Source: Teredinibacter sp. KSP-S5-2 (lineage in GTDB: Bacteria; Pseudomonadota; Gammaproteobacteria; Pseudomonadales; Cellvibrionaceae). From it: DNA of 64,000 nt. Of this stretch, positions 61,728-64,000 are shown piece by piece; position 1 is the first letter of the stretch; the number at the start of each line of letters is the position of its first letter. The notes under the pieces were generated by a model. It was not told the DNA's origin, searched no databases, and worked only from the letters and a program-made list of their open reading frames with translations. The DNA is taken from positions 4,865,001 through 4,929,000 of the forward strand of contig NZ_CP120416.1 of NCBI RefSeq assembly GCF_032773895.1, in the 5' to 3' direction. The position numbers and the translations under genes are program-made.

Positions 61728-62417
61728 CTAACTTAATAGGGCAGATGGTTGTGGGTTGTAATAATGGCGACCGCTGCTAATAGATAGCATGTATTCAACT
61801 AGAGCTTTATAGTCTTCCGGGTTATTTACCCAGTCAATTTCCGCCGCGTTTACGATTAATAGAGGAGAGCTATCGTAGTAATGGAAAAAGCGAGTATAGG
61901 CGTCGTTCAATTGCATTAAATAATCGCCGTCTATGGAACGTTCAGCTGCAATTCCCCGTTGCTCAATGCGTTCCATCAACACGTCAGCGGGTGCTTGTAA
62001 ATAAATAACCAGATCCGGTACCGGGGCATTGATAGTTAAATGCTCGTAGACCTGTTGGTAAAGCTTGAGTTCGTCATCATCCAGAGTGACTTGCGCAAAA
62101 AGTTGGTCTTTTTCAATTAAGAAGTCTGCAACGCGAACTGGCTCAAACAAGTCTGCCTGTCTGAGTTCATTAATTTGCTGGACTCGTTGGAACAAGAAGA
62201 AAAGCTGGGTAGATAGGGCAGAATTCTTTTCGCCGGCGTAAAACCGTTCCAAAAAAGGATTTTCTTCTGCTTTTTCTAATAGTGTTTCGTAGTTGAATGT
62301 TTGTGCCAGATTTTTTGTCAAAGTGGTTTTGCCCACACCAATGGGGCCTTCGACTGCGATGTATCTGGGTAGGTCTTTTCCTATAAGATCAATTTGAAGG
62401 TCTTCGGTATCAATCAA
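61728..62417 (-). CDS. deoxynucleoside (deoxyadenosine/deoxycytidine-type) kinase
   Basis: 229 residues, TTG start at 62417 with GAGAAG six bases upstream. P-loop VEGPIGVGKTTLTKNLA at 22-38, then FLIEKDQLFA, DLVIYLQAPADVLMERIEQRG with the lid-like ERIEQRGIAAERSIDGDYL, and IVNAAEIDW. This is the dNK/thymidine kinase 2-like family (PF01712 as I remember it), which salvages deoxynucleosides. It lies between folK and panB, an order found in Cellvibrio-type genomes rather than E. coli. Confidence 0.88.
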   Translation of the reverse strand: MIDTEDLQIDLIGKDLPRYIAVEGPIGVGKTTLTKNLAQTFNYETLLEKAEENPFLERFYAGEKNSALSTQLFFLFQRVQQINELRQADLFEPVRVADFLIEKDQLFAQVTLDDDELKLYQQVYEHLTINAPVPDLVIYLQAPADVLMERIEQRGIAAERSIDGDYLMQLNDAYTRFFHYYDSSPLLIVNAAEIDWVNNPEDYKALVEYMLSISSGRHYYNPQPSALLS

Positions 62418-62442
62418 AATCGTCTTCTCAATAAAGCATTTT

Positions 62443-62931
62443 TTATGTTAGTCGGGTTATGCCTACCGACGTTAATTGGTGTTTTAGTTGCGCAACTTTT
62501 CTGCCATCAGGCAGTAAAAGTTCGCTATCCAAATCGTATAGTGGAAATACCACAAAATTCCGTTCTTCTATACGAGGGTGGGGTATTTCTAGTCGCTCAC
62601 TCATTATGATCGAGTTGCCGTACAGCAATATGTCCAAATCCAGCGTTCTTGCTCCCCAGCGTATTTCTCTGGTTCGGCCTTGTTGATTCTCGATGGATTG
62701 TAACGCGTCCAGTAACGAATCAGCCGACAGTTCGGTCTCAATCTTAATGACGCCATTGACATAATCCGGTTGATCTCCCGGACCTACAGCTGTACTGCTA
62801 TACCAGGGGGAACGTGACAGAACTTGTGTGCTCTGAATGGCTTCTATGCATTGGCAGGCCTGTTCCACCTGAGCCAAGGGGTTAGCAAGATTGCTACCGA
62901 GGCCGACATAAGATATCACTCGGTTGGTCAT
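62443..62931 (-). CDS. folK: 6-hydroxymethyl-7,8-dihydropterin pyrophosphokinase
   Basis: Transfers pyrophosphate to the pterin in folate synthesis. 162 residues (E. coli 159). Signature GLGSNLANPLAQVEQA near the start and RWGARTLDLDILLYGN, the HPPK motif with the metal-binding DxD; GRTREI before it and HPRIEERNFVVFPLYDLD after it. ATG overlaps the pcnB stop by 4 bases (ATGA), so the two are translationally coupled. Confidence 0.96.
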   Translation of the reverse strand: MTNRVISYVGLGSNLANPLAQVEQACQCIEAIQSTQVLSRSPWYSSTAVGPGDQPDYVNGVIKIETELSADSLLDALQSIENQQGRTREIRWGARTLDLDILLYGNSIIMSERLEIPHPRIEERNFVVFPLYDLDSELLLPDGRKVAQLKHQLTSVGITRLT

Positions 62932-64000
62932 GAGTCTGCTTTGTTTGTCGGGTTTTTGCGGGGACGTCGGTTTCTATTGGGTCGCTTCTTACCTTTTCCT
63001 TTTAACGAAGCAATCAGCTTCTCCTTGCCCTCTTTGTCTACAGACTGGAAACGAGTCCACCAGAGTCCCAAGCCATCGAGTTTCTCGCCAGCTTGTTCCC
63101 GTAACAGCATAAAATCATAGGCCGCGCGGAATCTTGGGTGTTCCATCAGTACGTAGGCTCTTCTTCCGTCCCGTCTTGGGAGACGCAGTTGCAGGCTCCA
63201 TATCTCTCGCACAACAATCAGAAAACGCTTGGGTATCGCTGTATGCCCAAGTTGTTGGCTAATAATGCCCTGAGCTGCACGTTGCATGGCCTCTTGAGGG
63301 GAAATATTGTGTTCCTTAAGGGCCCGCATTTCTGCCTGCAGCTGTGGCCAAAGCATGGCGGCATAGATAAATGCCGGGGTAACACGTTTGTTTTGGCGAA
63401 TACGTTTATCGGTATTGATCAGGGCTTGGGTAACAAATTCAATATCATATTCGGCTCCCTTTTCCAGCTGTTGCTCTGTGCCTGGGAACAGGTAGCCAAA
63501 TAAGTGGTAATCGCGTAACAGATTCAAGGTGGCTGTCGCGTAGCCTGCCATAAAGAGCTTGAGTACCTCTTCGAACAGGCGCGCGGGGGGGATGTGGCTC
63601 AAATAGTCCGCGTGAGCGCGGATGGGAGCATCGGTTGTTGTTTCGATCCTGAAGCCCAGTTTTGCCGCAAAACGCACAGCTCTGAGCATGCGCACAGGGT
63701 CTTCTTTGTAGCGGGTTTCAGGATCGCCAATAATACGTATCAAGCGTTTATCGAGGTCTGCGGCACCGCCGGTAAAATCCAGTACTTCCCGGGTGTTGGG
63801 GTCGTAGTAGAGAGCGTTAACTGTGAAGTCCCGGCGAATGGCATCGGACTCGATATCGCCGTAGACATTGTCTCGCAGAATCACGCCGTGATCGGACTGG
63901 GAAGCTTGTGTATCACTGTCCGCATCATTGTGGTGTCCGCGGAAGGTGGTGACTTCAATGATCTCACGGCCAAAACGAACGTGGACGATTTTGAATCGTT
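62928..64000 (-). CDS. pcnB: poly(A) polymerase (PcnB), C-terminal part
   Basis: Partial: the gene enters from beyond the right edge and stops at 62928; about 357 codons are visible, with no start in the window. The first visible residues, RFKIVHVRFGREIIEVTTFRG, follow the catalytic GxG..DFD motif of the family, which is outside. Then RRDFTVNALYYDPNTREVLDFTGGAADLDKRLIRIIGDPETRYKEDPVRMLRAVRFAAKLGF gives the strongly conserved tRNA-nucleotidyltransferase-family region. The basic tail (KKRPNRNRRPRKNPTNKADS) fits PcnB rather than the CCA enzyme. It polyadenylates RNA for decay. Coupled to folK downstream. Confidence 0.95.
   Translation of the reverse strand, partial: RFKIVHVRFGREIIEVTTFRGHHNDADSDTQASQSDHGVILRDNVYGDIESDAIRRDFTVNALYYDPNTREVLDFTGGAADLDKRLIRIIGDPETRYKEDPVRMLRAVRFAAKLGFRIETTTDAPIRAHADYLSHIPPARLFEEVLKLFMAGYATATLNLLRDYHLFGYLFPGTEQQLEKGAEYDIEFVTQALINTDKRIRQNKRVTPAFIYAAMLWPQLQAEMRALKEHNISPQEAMQRAAQGIISQQLGHTAIPKRFLIVVREIWSLQLRLPRRDGRRAYVLMEHPRFRAAYDFMLLREQAGEKLDGLGLWWTRFQSVDKEGKEKLIASLKGKGKKRPNRNRRPRKNPTNKADS

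Overview
The window looks like chromosomal DNA from a free-living, probably marine gammaproteobacterium of the Pseudomonadales/Cellvibrionales type. Four things point that way: the order nrdR-ribD-ribE-ribBA-ribH-nusB-thiL-pgpA-ribA-dxs, the order glnE-ilvE, the order pcnB-folK-panB, and the many cyclic-di-GMP proteins. Base composition is moderate, with AT-rich patches. I recognised no rRNA, tRNA, CRISPR array, intact insertion sequence or prophage. The assignment to a lineage is an inference from gene order and protein similarity, not from a marker-gene search.

Layout. 1-4436: the 5' part of a Kef-type antiporter, outer-membrane phospholipase A, a nucleotidyltransferase-HEPN fusion, a redoxin and a DUF1287 protein. 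4540-8426: a divergent module bounded by two strong hairpin terminators. It holds an orphan acetylating aldehyde dehydrogenase on one side, and on the other a triple-repeat protein followed by a FIST-like protein; this is the best candidate here for an undescribed system. 8478-12154: a TonB-dependent receptor with a palindromic operator candidate, facing an unrecognised membrane-anchored protein. 12185-19406: waaA, msbA, ilvE and glnE on the minus strand. 19643-25095: an OprP/OprO-type porin, a CheC-like/PAS-GGDEF pair, gloC-DUF2750, a TlpA-like thioredoxin and a GNAT enzyme. 25223-30546: parC, a PilZ protein, then a minus-strand operon of a triple-DnaT-domain protein, a lambda-P-like replication protein and a Bax-type glucosaminidase. 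30742-34702: a lipoprotein solute-binding protein paired with a histidine kinase, then radA. 34714-41316: a four-gene c-di-GMP operon (hybrid kinase, response-regulator cyclase, two PilZ proteins) and a solute-binding protein. 41505-44691: ettA and glyA. 44833-51982: the riboflavin/nusB/thiL/pgpA cluster. 52009-56139: a PilJ-N pseudokinase, a CHAD protein and dxs. 56465-60777: a lipoprotein hydrolase, a PAS-GGDQF-EAL protein and an outer-membrane barrel. 60869-64000: panB, a deoxynucleoside kinase, folK and pcnB (partial).

How the genes work together. The riboflavin cluster encodes every committed enzyme of the pathway recognised here. The C-terminal half of RibBA has lost its zinc cysteines, so the separate RibA must supply GTP cyclohydrolase II. 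Cyclic-di-GMP signalling recurs throughout: two GGEEF cyclases, one GGDQF-EAL protein and three PilZ proteins, with phosphorelay input from a hybrid kinase ending in HPt. Several signalling genes look like specialised or degenerate offshoots, namely a kinase without ATP-binding motifs, a CheC protein away from other chemotaxis genes, and a solute-binding protein next to a kinase instead of a transporter.
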